From NCBI RefSeq assembly GCF_019597925.1, contig NZ_CP080442.1, positions 1,530,001-1,594,000 on the forward strand: a DNA stretch of 64,000 bases, written 5' to 3'. The position numbers were made by a program, and so were the translations under genes. This stretch comes from [Clostridium] scindens. GTDB lineage: Bacteria; Bacillota; Clostridia; Lachnospirales; Lachnospiraceae. Position 1 is the stretch's first letter, and every line of letters starts with the position of its first letter. Below, piece by piece: positions 14,686 to 22,902 of the stretch. The notes below the pieces were generated by a model. It made no database searches. It saw only the letters and a list, made by a program, of their open reading frames with translations, and had not been told where the DNA came from.

Positions 14686-16692
14686 ATGAGGATTGCTTTT
14701 GCAGGAAATCCCAACAGTGGAAAGACGACCATGTACAATGCACTTACCGGCAGGAATGAACGTGTCGGGAACTGGGCAGGCGTTACGGTCGAAAGAAAAG
14801 AAAGTCCGATCAAGAAAGGTTATTATGACGGGACGGAGGAGTTAGTTGCGGTAGATTTGCCGGGCGCTTATTCTATGTCTCCTTTTACATCGGAAGAAAG
14901 CATTACCAGCGGATACGTCAAGAATGAGAATCCGGATGTGATCATCAATATCGTGGATGCTACGAATCTGAGCAGAAGCCTGTTTTTTACCACACAGCTT
15001 CTGGAACTTGGGATTCCAGTAGTTGTCGCACTGAATAAGAGCGATATCGTTAATAAGAAACAGACAAAAATTGACGAGAAGATTCTGTCTGAAAAGCTGG
15101 GCTGTCCGGTAATCAAGACGATTTCCACTTCTTCCGGACATGAAGGACTCAAAGAGACTGTAAATGCTGCGGCTGCATTAAGAGGAAAAGGTCAGAAAGC
15201 ACCTTATGTGCAGGGGGATATTGATTTCAAAGATAAAACGGCAGTAGAAGCGGCTGACAGAAAGCGTTTTGAGTTTGTGAATGGAATTGTAAAGCAGGTA
15301 GAGAAGAGAAAAGTTTTTACAAAGGATAGAAACGTACAGGATAAGATTGACGGTATCATCACACATAAGATTATCGGTATACCGATTTTCGCAGCAGTTA
15401 TCTTCCTTGTGTTCTACATATCCCAGACAACGCTCGGTACCTGGATCGCAGACTGGCTGGTGGCATGGATCGAGACTTTCCAGGGATGGGTCGGCGGACT
15501 GATGGAAAATGCAAACCCGCTTCTGTATGCACTCCTTGTAGATGGTATCATCGGTGGCGTTGGTGCAGTTGTCGGTTTCCTTCCGCTTGTTATGGTCATG
15601 TACTTCTTAATTGCATTATTGGAAGATTGTGGATACATGGCAAGAGCTACAGTAGTTCTGGATCCGATTTTTAAGAGAGTAGGGCTTTCCGGTAAATCTG
15701 TCATTCCTATGGTCATTGGTACAGGATGTGCGATTCCGGGCGTTATGGCTTGCCGTACAATCCGTAACGAAAGAGAACGTCGTACCACAGCGATGCTTAC
15801 ACCATTTATGCCATGTGGAGCTAAAATCCCAGTGATTGCTCTTTTTGCAGGTGCATTCTTTGCGGACGCATGGTGGGTTTCAGCAACTATGTATCTGGTG
15901 GGTATTCTCTTAGTTTTGCTTGGAGCTTTACTTGTGAAAAAGATTACAGGACAAAAATACAGAAAATCTTTCTTTATTATTGAACTTCCGGAATATAAGT
16001 TTCCAAGCTTGAAAAGGGCATGCGGCTCTATGCTGGAGCGAGGAAAAGCATATATCGTAAAAGCAGGAACGATCATTCTGGTATGCAATACGGTGGTACA
16101 GATCATGCAGAGCTTTAACTGGCAGTTCCAGCTTGTAGAAGAAGGTGCAGAAGGGACATCTATTTTGGCATCCATTGCCCATCCGTTTGCGATTTTGTTC
16201 ATACCGCTTGGATTTGGAGTGTGGCAGCTTGCAGCAGCGGCAGTGACAGGTTTTATCGCAAAAGAAAACGTAGTTGGGACGCTTGCAGTAGTTTACGGTA
16301 TCACAAACTTAATAGATACAGATGAACTGGCGTTGGTTGGAAGTGGGAATGAAGTAGCAACTGTTATGGGACTGACAAAGGTAGCAGCTCTTGCTTATTT
16401 GATGTTTAACCTTTACACACCACCTTGTTTTGCAGCTCTTGGAGCGATGAATTCAGAAATGAAGAGTGGAAAATGGCTGCTTGGAGGAATCTGTCTCCAA
16501 CTTGCAACGGGGTATACCGTAGCTTTTGGTGTATATCAGATTGGTACATTGATCACAACAGGATCTTTTGGCACCGCATTTATTCCGGGACTTATCGCGG
16601 TTATTGTATTTGCTTTGATTATTCTCTGGAGAATCCGTAAGTCAGATAAAGAGTTTGCTTCAGAATACAGCCTGCATTCTGTAAAATCATAA
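14686..16692 (+). CDS. feoB: Ferrous iron transporter FeoB
   Basis: A 668-residue GTP-dependent Fe2+ importer of the inner membrane. The N-terminal G domain shows G1 GNPNSGKTT (7-15), G2 in NWAGVTVERKE, G3 VDLPGAYSM and G4 NKSD. The GDI helical region follows (to about 220). The membrane part has paired Gate motifs with the conserved cysteines in GTGCAIPGVMACRTIRNERE and TPFMPCGAKIPV. Length is slightly short of E. coli FeoB (773) but usual for clostridia. Downstream is the FeoB-associated/HMA protein. AAGGAGGAGAATT precedes the ATG. Confidence 0.96.
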   Translation: MRIAFAGNPNSGKTTMYNALTGRNERVGNWAGVTVERKESPIKKGYYDGTEELVAVDLPGAYSMSPFTSEESITSGYVKNENPDVIINIVDATNLSRSLFFTTQLLELGIPVVVALNKSDIVNKKQTKIDEKILSEKLGCPVIKTISTSSGHEGLKETVNAAAALRGKGQKAPYVQGDIDFKDKTAVEAADRKRFEFVNGIVKQVEKRKVFTKDRNVQDKIDGIITHKIIGIPIFAAVIFLVFYISQTTLGTWIADWLVAWIETFQGWVGGLMENANPLLYALLVDGIIGGVGAVVGFLPLVMVMYFLIALLEDCGYMARATVVLDPIFKRVGLSGKSVIPMVIGTGCAIPGVMACRTIRNERERRTTAMLTPFMPCGAKIPVIALFAGAFFADAWWVSATMYLVGILLVLLGALLVKKITGQKYRKSFFIIELPEYKFPSLKRACGSMLERGKAYIVKAGTIILVCNTVVQIMQSFNWQFQLVEEGAEGTSILASIAHPFAILFIPLGFGVWQLAAAAVTGFIAKENVVGTLAVVYGITNLIDTDELALVGSGNEVATVMGLTKVAALAYLMFNLYTPPCFAALGAMNSEMKSGKWLLGGICLQLATGYTVAFGVYQIGTLITTGSFGTAFIPGLIAVIVFALIILWRIRKSDKEFASEYSLHSVKS

Positions 16693-16713
16693 AGGATAAA
16701 AGTTATAGCAGAC

Positions 16714-16750
16714 GGTGGACAGAGAAGAAGTACTTTGTCCACCATTTTTA
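16714..16750 (+). terminator. Hairpin terminator or attenuator after feoB
   Basis: GGTGGACA (16714-16721) pairs with TGTCCACC (16736-16743), followed by ATTTTTATT. It lies between feoB and the FeoB-associated gene. Confidence 0.7.
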
Positions 16751-16774
16751 TTAGAAAAGGATGTGAAATGCTCT

Positions 16775-17152
16775 ATGGAAAATATGATAGCAGTTCTTGT
16801 TATTGTAATCTTAGTAGGGAGTGCAGCTGCATATCTTATTAAGGCAAAAAGAAGCGGAGTGAAATGTGTTGGATGTCCAGCGGGAGGAAATTGCAGCAGC
16901 AAAAATAAAAAGAAAAAAAAGAAATTGACGGGTCCGGTCATCGCAAAGAAAACCATGTTTATTACAGGAATGCATTGTGAACATTGTGTACAAAGTGTGA
17001 CAGATAGCTTGAATCGGATTGATGGAGTCTCCGCCAGAGTAGATCTTAATAAAAGTTGTGCTGAGATATCCCTTGATCGTGAAATAGGGGAAGATATCCT
17101 GATCTGCGCAGTAGAAAAAGCAGGGTTTTTAGTTGAGTCTATTCAAAGCTAG
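16775..17152 (+). CDS. FeoB-associated Cys-rich membrane protein fused to a heavy-metal-associated (HMA) domain
   Basis: A 125-residue protein. Residues 1-22 form one membrane helix (MIAVLVIVILVGSAAAYLI), followed by the cysteine-rich CVGCPAGGNC typical of FeoB-associated small proteins and a lysine run. From about residue 58 an HMA ferredoxin-like fold begins, with the metal site GMHCEHC and the usual beta-alpha-beta continuation (DSLNRIDGVSARVDL). FeoB-associated proteins normally stop after the Cys-rich segment, so joining to an HMA domain is notable. A role in handing metal to or from FeoB, or to the P-type ATPase downstream, is inferred. Confidence 0.8.
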   Translation: MENMIAVLVIVILVGSAAAYLIKAKRSGVKCVGCPAGGNCSSKNKKKKKKLTGPVIAKKTMFITGMHCEHCVQSVTDSLNRIDGVSARVDLNKSCAEISLDREIGEDILICAVEKAGFLVESIQS

Positions 17153-17183
17153 ACCGTGGTATTTCATATGGGAGAAAGCGGGT

Positions 17184-17417
17184 ATGAACGGTGAAAAAGA
17201 AAGTATTATTATAAAACTGAAAGAAAATGGCTGCAGAATTACAAAGCAGCGTAAAATGATTTTAGATATTATCCTGGAAGACAGGTGTTCCAGCTGCAAG
17301 GAAATTTATGCCCGGGTGGTGAAACTTGACCAGAGCATTGGGATGGCAACCGTTTACCGTCTGGTAAAGGAATTGGAGAATATCGGGGTGCTTAGCAGAG
17401 AAATCGTATATAAGTAG
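17184..17417 (+). CDS. Short Fur-like winged-helix protein lacking the metal/dimer domain
   Basis: A 77-residue protein starting MNGEKESIIIKLKENGCRIT; the ATG at 17184 follows GGAGAAAGCGGGT. RITKQRKMILDIILEDRCSSCKEI and SIGMATVYRLVKELENIGVL are the DNA-binding domain of Fur/Zur/PerR repressors. The chain stops (TAG) just where the hinge and C-terminal metal-binding dimerisation domain should begin, and I see no remainder in other frames downstream. It may be a truncated gene or a naturally short DNA-binding form that competes with full Fur (inference). It follows the FeoB-associated gene closely. Confidence 0.7.
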   Translation: MNGEKESIIIKLKENGCRITKQRKMILDIILEDRCSSCKEIYARVVKLDQSIGMATVYRLVKELENIGVLSREIVYK

Positions 17418-17450
17418 CCTGCAAATGACAAAATTTATCAATAAGGACTG

Positions 17451-17486
17451 TTAGAATTGACTATCTTAAATGAAAGTTGTTACTAT
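17451..17486 (+). promoter_or_regulatory. Promoter with near-match DtxR-type operator for the P-type ATPase operon
   Basis: TTGACT (17457-17462), 18 bases, TACTAT (17481-17486). TTAGAATTGACTAT (17451-17464) overlaps the -35 and matches TTAG-N6-CTAA at all but the last base. Confidence 0.55.
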
Positions 17487-17523
17487 GAAAAAATAAACAG
17501 AGTCTTATAGAAAAGGAAGTGAT

Positions 17524-17610
17524 GTGGTTGTGAAACAACATAGGTTTTGGGCGTGGGCGTCCGTCTTTTGCTTTTTGATGGTATTCTATACAGGCTATAA
17601 ACACAAATAA
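17524..17610 (+). CDS. 28-residue membrane peptide
   Basis: GTG start at 17524 (or 17530), stop at 17608-17610, with AAAAGGAAGTGAT upstream. The peptide has one hydrophobic, aromatic-rich helix (FWAWASVFCFLMVFYTGY) flanked by KQHR and KHK, a positive-inside arrangement at both ends. It starts the operon with the DUF6110-like and ATPase genes, so it may be a small transporter-associated peptide. No family is assigned. Confidence 0.5.
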   Translation: MVVKQHRFWAWASVFCFLMVFYTGYKHK

Positions 17611-17626
17611 TCAGGAGGTACATAGG

Positions 17627-17929
17627 ATGTTTAGTGATTCTACTTTGAAAAAAATCGGATGTTTTGTAGGAGGAGTCGTATTTGGGACTGCGGGTGTAAA
17701 GCTCCTTTCCAGTAAGGACGCAAAAAAAGTATATACAAACTGCACTGCGGCTGTACTGCGGGCAAAAGACTGTGTTATGAAGACTGCTACAACAGTGCAG
17801 GAGAACGCAGAGGATATCCTTGCAGAAGCACAACAGATCAATGAAAAGCGTGCACAGGAAGAGGCAATGCAGGTGCAGGAAGATGATGTTCAGGAGGATG
17901 GTGCGTCTGAACAGGAAGAAAACGAATAG
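17627..17929 (+). CDS. DUF6110-like small protein beside the metal ATPase
   Basis: A 100-residue protein. The N-terminal GCFVGGVVFGTAGVKLLSS is a glycine-rich hydrophobic segment, DAKKVYTNCTAAVLRAKDCV is helical with two cysteines, and the last 40 residues are Glu/Gln/Asp-rich. AGGAGGTACATAGG precedes the ATG. The stop is seven bases before the P-type ATPase start, so they form one operon. The match to DUF6110 is from memory. A partner or regulator role for the ATPase is inferred from context. Confidence 0.65.
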   Translation: MFSDSTLKKIGCFVGGVVFGTAGVKLLSSKDAKKVYTNCTAAVLRAKDCVMKTATTVQENAEDILAEAQQINEKRAQEEAMQVQEDDVQEDGASEQEENE

Positions 17930-17936
17930 GTAAAAG

Positions 17937-20018
17937 ATGAGATTTCTTATCAAGCATGAAGTACAGGGCCGTCTCCGTATCCACGTTATCCGAAACCGAA
18001 TGACATGTACGGAGGCGGATGTTCTTTGCTGGGCTCTTGAAAAACAGAAAAGTGTTATAAAGGTCAAAGTATATGAGCGCACCGCAGATGCTGTGATCTA
18101 TTATACAGGGGACAGAGAAGAACTGATCCATAAATTAAAAAAGTTTCATTTTGAGAAAGCAGATGTTCCGGATAATGTATTATCAAGTTCAGGGCGTGCT
18201 TTAAATTCCGCATACAGGGAAAAGCTGATAGCAAAAACATTGCTCCATTATGGAGGGAAATTGCTCTTGCCAAATTCGGTGAGAAAAATATGGCTTACTT
18301 TTAAAGTGGTCCAATATATCGGAAAAGGGATTCGATGTCTGGCCAGACGGAAGATAGAGGTGCCGGTATTAGATGCTACAGCGATTGGCGTGTCCGTGCT
18401 GCGAGGAGACTTTAATACTGCCGGTTCTGTCATGTTTCTGCTGGGAATTGGAGAATTGCTGGAGGAATGGACACATAAAAAGTCTGTAGGAGATCTGGCA
18501 CGCAGCATGTCTTTAAACATAAAGAAAGTATGGCTGAAAAGAGAGGAGCAGGAAATTCTTGTTCCGGCATCCGATATTTTGCCGGGTGACAGAGTGATCG
18601 TACACATGGGCAATGTAATCCCATTTGATGGAGAGGTGTCTTGCGGAGAAGGAATGGTGAACCAGGCATCTTTGACCGGAGAATCTCTTCCGGTACGAAG
18701 AACTGAGGGTCAGTCCGTATATGCAGGAACCGTTTTGGAGGAAGGAGAGTTGGAAATCATAGTCAGGGCCGTATCAGGTGCTACCCGGTTTGAAAAGATT
18801 GTGACTATGATTGAAGACTCAGAAAAGTTGAAATCCAATCTGGAAAGCAAGGCAGAGCATCTGGCGGACCGTCTGGTACCATATACGCTTCTGGGGACAG
18901 GGCTTGTCTGGGCTGTCACACGCAATATGACAAAAGCTCTTTCTGTTCTTATGGTGGATTTTTCCTGCGCATTGAAGCTGGCTATGCCGATTTCTGTCCT
19001 TTCTGCAATACGGGAAGCCGGACAGAATGGAATTACCGTAAAGGGTGGGAAGTATCTGGAGGCTGTGGCAGAGGCAGATACCATCGTATTTGATAAGACC
19101 GGTACGCTGACAAAGGCGAAACCAACTGTAAAAGAAGTCATTGTGTTTGGCGATTATCCTGAACCGGAAGCTCTGCGGATTGCTGCCTGTCTGGAAGAAC
19201 ACTTTCCACATTCCATGGCAAAAGCTGTCGTGGATGCTGCAAAGAGAAGAAGTCTGTATCATGAAGAAATGCATTCAAAAGTGGAGTATATTGTAGCCCA
19301 TGGTATTTCCTCCTATATAGAAGGAAAGAAGACCATAATAGGGAGCAGTCATTTTGTGTTTGAGGATGAAAAGTGCCGGATACGTCCGGAATATCAGGAA
19401 CGATTTGATACGCTTCCTGAAGAATACTCTCATTTGTTCCTTGCCATTGACGGAGAATTAGTTGCTGTAATCTGTATTGAAGATCCTCTCAGGGAAGAAG
19501 CCGGGGAGATGGTAAGATTTTTGAAAGAAGAAGGTGTTTCCAAGATCGTCATGATGACGGGAGACAGTGAACGTACTGCAGCATCTATTGCGAAACGAGT
19601 GGGAGTGGATGAATATTATTCCGAAGTACTTCCGGAAGATAAGGCAGGATTCATTGAAAGAGAGAAAGCGGCAGGAAGAAAAGTAGTGATGATCGGTGAC
19701 GGAATCAATGATTCGCCAGCGCTTTCAGCAGCAGATGCGGGAATTGCAATCAGTGATGGAGCAGAACTTGCGCGAGAGATCGCAGACATTACGATTGCTG
19801 CTGAGGATCTGCGGGAAATCGTAGTACTGAAACGTTTGTCTAATGCGATGATGCACCGTATTCAGGGGAATTACAGGGGGATTGTCGGTATTAATGCAAT
19901 GCTGATTGCACTAGGAGTGGCAGGAATTATTCAACCAACGACCTCTGCGTTACTACATAATACTTCTACTTTAGCTATCAGTTTGAAGAGTATGGGAAAT
20001 TTATTGCCGACTAATTAA
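17937..20018 (+). CDS. Heavy-metal-translocating P1B-type ATPase with an SCALK membrane motif
   Basis: A 693-residue metal pump. The N-terminus (IKHEVQGRLRIHV) looks like a degenerate HMA-type domain without a CxxC site. Actuator motif LTGESLPV, phosphorylation site FDKTGTLT (Asp about 386), HFPHSMA nucleotide-binding motif and GDGINDSPAL are all intact. The transmembrane metal motif, usually CPC or SPC, reads DFSCALKLAMP, with Ala replacing Pro. This variant is seen in CtpC-like pumps tied to Mn2+ or Fe2+ rather than Cu+ (inference). Its place beside feo and DUF6110 suggests export or balancing of Fe2+/Mn2+. ATG follows AGGTAAAAG. Confidence 0.9.
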   Translation: MRFLIKHEVQGRLRIHVIRNRMTCTEADVLCWALEKQKSVIKVKVYERTADAVIYYTGDREELIHKLKKFHFEKADVPDNVLSSSGRALNSAYREKLIAKTLLHYGGKLLLPNSVRKIWLTFKVVQYIGKGIRCLARRKIEVPVLDATAIGVSVLRGDFNTAGSVMFLLGIGELLEEWTHKKSVGDLARSMSLNIKKVWLKREEQEILVPASDILPGDRVIVHMGNVIPFDGEVSCGEGMVNQASLTGESLPVRRTEGQSVYAGTVLEEGELEIIVRAVSGATRFEKIVTMIEDSEKLKSNLESKAEHLADRLVPYTLLGTGLVWAVTRNMTKALSVLMVDFSCALKLAMPISVLSAIREAGQNGITVKGGKYLEAVAEADTIVFDKTGTLTKAKPTVKEVIVFGDYPEPEALRIAACLEEHFPHSMAKAVVDAAKRRSLYHEEMHSKVEYIVAHGISSYIEGKKTIIGSSHFVFEDEKCRIRPEYQERFDTLPEEYSHLFLAIDGELVAVICIEDPLREEAGEMVRFLKEEGVSKIVMMTGDSERTAASIAKRVGVDEYYSEVLPEDKAGFIEREKAAGRKVVMIGDGINDSPALSAADAGIAISDGAELAREIADITIAAEDLREIVVLKRLSNAMMHRIQGNYRGIVGINAMLIALGVAGIIQPTTSALLHNTSTLAISLKSMGNLLPTN

Positions 20019-20048
20019 TATAAAATATTCATATTGTTATAAGTTTTA

Positions 20049-20085
20049 ATGTCTGAATAGTTTGATTTGTAGACTATTCAGACAT
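20049..20085. terminator. Bidirectional terminator between P-type ATPase and STAND genes
   Basis: ATGTCTGAATAGT (20049-20061) pairs perfectly with ACTATTCAGACAT (20073-20085), then TTTTA. It overlaps the last codons of the STAND gene on the minus strand. Confidence 0.8.
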
Positions 20086-22399
20086 TTTTAGTAGAGCTCA
20101 ATAATTGTTGTCCAATTTGTATTCCAGCATTGATATACAATTCTTGTATTTGTTGGTATTTATTATCGATAGCTTCCGGTTCAGATTCCCATACTATTTC
20201 ATAGATTGCCATAGCTTTTTTGAGATGGGAGGTAGCCTGTTCTATATCAGCCTGTACCAGATAGGCAGTTCCCATAGCTTCCTGAATAATGGCATAGTCC
20301 AGACACTGATCGGAATTGTATTCTTTTACCAGCCGGGCACATTTGCGTAAGGAGGATAATCCACGAGACGCTTCACCGGTATCTGTAAGGAGAGCTGCAT
20401 AGTTGCAGATTTGAACAATACTGTCATTCATATAGAGAAGCTGGTATTGTTCTAATAAGCTGATTCCCTGCTCCATAGCCTGTTTTGCCAGTTCGGTATT
20501 TCCCTGCTGGTGATATAGTCCACCCAGATTTCCATATAGATTTGCGACGAGGTGGGCGTTTTCAGGTGTAACAGGAGAAAGCAAAGACATCGCTTCTTTT
20601 TCCAGCTTTACGGCTTTTCCAATATTTCTTTCAAGGGTAGCTTTATAGTCCAGTAATAATGCCCGGTCAGACACGGTTCCGATAGAAGTGTCTTCCAGCA
20701 AAGAAGATAGTTCACGCAGGATTCTTTGCATACCATTTTCTTCGTGGTATTTTTCCATATATGGGAAAACATCTTCTAAGAATAATAAATAACCAGAAAT
20801 ATCATCTTTAGTTGTTTTTGTAATAATGTTTTCAACGGTTTGGAAAACAAGTCTGTAGTAGGAAATATCATTGCCGTGTAAAAGGCAGATGTTTTGCAGA
20901 CTTTCCAGTAAAGGGAAACAGGTTTTTACAGACGGCTGCATATCTGCAACAGCGATTTCCTGTATCATGGGATGCAGTACAATGGTTCTTCCGGTTTTTG
21001 GCTGAATAAATCCCATTTCAATTAAATCATTTACGGCATTCAAATCCGGTAAATTCAGCCATGCAGCAAATCTTCGTGCCGGAATACCGGTTAAAGGAAT
21101 CAGGCACAGACATCTCATTACATCTTGTTGAGTTTCAGAAAGCTGATATAGAGAGAATAAAGTATGTATGTGTCCATAGTAGGTTTCTTTGCTGCTTTGC
21201 CCGTCTTTTATAATATTGATTTTATCAGTTGCATCAAGAGCGACATTTTCTTCCAACAATTTTTTTAAGAGCATTTCTGGTTCCAATATTCCGGTTTCCA
21301 GTAAGCGTGATGCCAGTTCTACAGCGAGCGTATGGGCATGGACAGCTTCTATGATCTGTTCTATGACATCAGATTTTTCTTCTGTGTCGGAGAAAAATTT
21401 TCCTGCAAGTTGCAGAAGCGTTGTTTTATCGGAAATTTCTTCCAACAGCATACAGGAATGTCCGTCCAGACGGCTTCTGGTAGTAAATAATATCTGACAG
21501 CGGTATTTGAGTATGACCGAAAGAAAACTGTCCTGTATGGAAGTGGCGTTGAAATTATCTACAATCATCAAAGTATCTTCTTTGAGAGAACGCAGAAAAC
21601 GGTTGTGTTTTCGGAAGCGTTCTTCATCAGAATCCTGCGGAAGATCATCCGCAAAATCCATGTCTGTAATATCCTGTTTTAAATCACCGCTGTAGGTGAG
21701 ATACAGGATATTGGTATATTCTTTCTTATACTGCAGGGCATAAGCCTTTGCCAGTTCACTTTTCCCGATTCCGGCAATTCCAGATAAAAATACTTTACGC
21801 TCTTTTTCCAACAGAGAATGCAGCACTTCGATTTCTTCAGAACGTCCACAAAAATGCCTGCATGGACGGGGAACGTCATTTCCCATTACAAAATCTGTTA
21901 AGACAGGAGAAAGATTTCCGGCGGCTAATAATTTCTTGGTTCGTGTGTCACGTTTCACAAAATTCCGTTCCATTCCGAAACACAGAACCCTTGTTATGAA
22001 AATATGTATGGTGTCTATATCAGCGGGAGAATAAGAACAGATTAGTTCCTGTTTTTTTGGCTCTGAAATAGATGTATCCTGTAATACTAACTCATATAAT
22101 TCTTTTGCTGCCATAGCAGAATCATACATCAGAGGAATAATATGTCGCTGAATGTTTCCTGCCAATTCTAATTGATGTTCTTTATCTAAAAAGTAGGTTA
22201 CGATCCGGGGACTTACTTTTGCCTGTCCTGTCATCCAACGGCAGACCTGTCCATTGTCAAAATCAAAGTCTATGGCTTCATCGCTGCACATAAACGTGTC
22301 AAATAACAGATAGGTAAAATCTATTTGATTCATTCCTTTATCTTCGCTGATATAACGGCGAATGATCGTCATAATCGAACCAAAATCACATCTTTCCAA
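20078..22399 (-). CDS. STAND (NB-ARC-type) ATPase with C-terminal TPR repeats
   Basis: About 773 residues. The TTG at 22399 is preferred because AGGAGGGG lies eight bases before it and a longer frame would start inside the ATTGAG array. An N-terminal region of about 200 residues has no recognised catalytic domain. The NTPase core has Walker A GIAGIGKSELA (about 210), Walker B TLMIVDNF and the sensor ILFTTRSRLDG. A winged-helix-like part follows, then at least four TPR-like helical repeats (ANLYGNLGGLYHQQGNTELA is the clearest). STAND proteins are ligand-triggered switches: regulators (MalT, AfsR) or anti-phage sensors. The repeat array upstream favours a regulator, but defence is not excluded. 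Confidence 0.8.
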   Translation of the reverse strand: MERCDFGSIMTIIRRYISEDKGMNQIDFTYLLFDTFMCSDEAIDFDFDNGQVCRWMTGQAKVSPRIVTYFLDKEHQLELAGNIQRHIIPLMYDSAMAAKELYELVLQDTSISEPKKQELICSYSPADIDTIHIFITRVLCFGMERNFVKRDTRTKKLLAAGNLSPVLTDFVMGNDVPRPCRHFCGRSEEIEVLHSLLEKERKVFLSGIAGIGKSELAKAYALQYKKEYTNILYLTYSGDLKQDITDMDFADDLPQDSDEERFRKHNRFLRSLKEDTLMIVDNFNATSIQDSFLSVILKYRCQILFTTRSRLDGHSCMLLEEISDKTTLLQLAGKFFSDTEEKSDVIEQIIEAVHAHTLAVELASRLLETGILEPEMLLKKLLEENVALDATDKINIIKDGQSSKETYYGHIHTLFSLYQLSETQQDVMRCLCLIPLTGIPARRFAAWLNLPDLNAVNDLIEMGFIQPKTGRTIVLHPMIQEIAVADMQPSVKTCFPLLESLQNICLLHGNDISYYRLVFQTVENIITKTTKDDISGYLLFLEDVFPYMEKYHEENGMQRILRELSSLLEDTSIGTVSDRALLLDYKATLERNIGKAVKLEKEAMSLLSPVTPENAHLVANLYGNLGGLYHQQGNTELAKQAMEQGISLLEQYQLLYMNDSIVQICNYAALLTDTGEASRGLSSLRKCARLVKEYNSDQCLDYAIIQEAMGTAYLVQADIEQATSHLKKAMAIYEIVWESEPEAIDNKYQQIQELYINAGIQIGQQLLSSTKNV

Positions 22400-22427
22400 A
22401 TAGAATCCCCTCCTGTTCTGTAAAATA

Positions 22428-22455
22428 CTCAATTTCCGCTCAATCTATGCTCAAT
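22428..22455 (-). repeat. Three ATTGAG direct repeats at 11-bp period before the STAND gene
   Basis: On the minus strand ATTGAG occupies 22450-22455, 22439-22444 and 22428-22433, exactly 11 bp apart. This is the same triplet and period as 11000-11027. It ends 28 bases before the TTG start. Confidence 0.6.
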
Positions 22456-22599
22456 GAGTTTCTTATGAAATTCCATTAAACTGACATCAGGCTGAACGGA
22501 GTTGGTCTAATAGAAATTATAGCACAAATTCCAGATCAGCTAAAGAGTACCGCCGAAAAATGCGTGGTGACAAGAAATATCGGTTTGGAAGGAGGAGCT

Positions 22600-22764
22600 A
22601 TGGCACACACAGTTGAATTTGAACGATGTGTTGATTTTCTTGCCAGAATGATAGAAAAATATGGCAGTGAGCTCCTTCAGGAACTGAATGGATTACCGAA
22701 GGAGGACAAAGCAGAAGATAACTGCCAGCAAGAGCAGCAACAGAATACATTGGGAAATGATTAG
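22600..22764 (+). CDS. Small acidic protein upstream of the recombinase
   Basis: A 54-residue protein, MAHTVEFERCVDFLARMIEK onward, with a GAAGGAGGAGCT ribosome site. The first 35 residues form an amphipathic helix pair. The tail is Glu/Asp/Gln-rich (KEDKAEDNCQQEQQQN). I recognise no domain. Its position directly before the recombinase suggests an element accessory factor, for example in excision control, but this is inference only. Confidence 0.5.
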   Translation: MAHTVEFERCVDFLARMIEKYGSELLQELNGLPKEDKAEDNCQQEQQQNTLGND

Positions 22765-22811
22765 GGAGAGCATAGATGTTGGCTCTCTTTTTTCTTGCGT
22801 GATATTTGTGC

Positions 22812-22852
22812 ATTTTACCTATATTGACGAGTATGTGCAGCTACGGTAAAAT
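22812..22852 (+). promoter_or_regulatory. Recombinase promoter flanked by an inverted repeat
   Basis: TTGACG (22824-22829), 17 bases, TAAAAT (22847-22852). ATTTTACC (22812-22819) and its perfect inverse GGTAAAAT (22845-22852) bracket the -35, a likely operator pair. Confidence 0.65.
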
Positions 22853-22902
22853 ATAGTTGGGACAAATAAAAAGTAAACTGTAATTTGGTATGGAGAATAT
22901 AA

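Noticed and set aside
15414..16202. Long minus-strand frame opposite feoB
   Set aside because: It lies wholly inside the conserved membrane part of feoB and has no start signal or recognisable domain.
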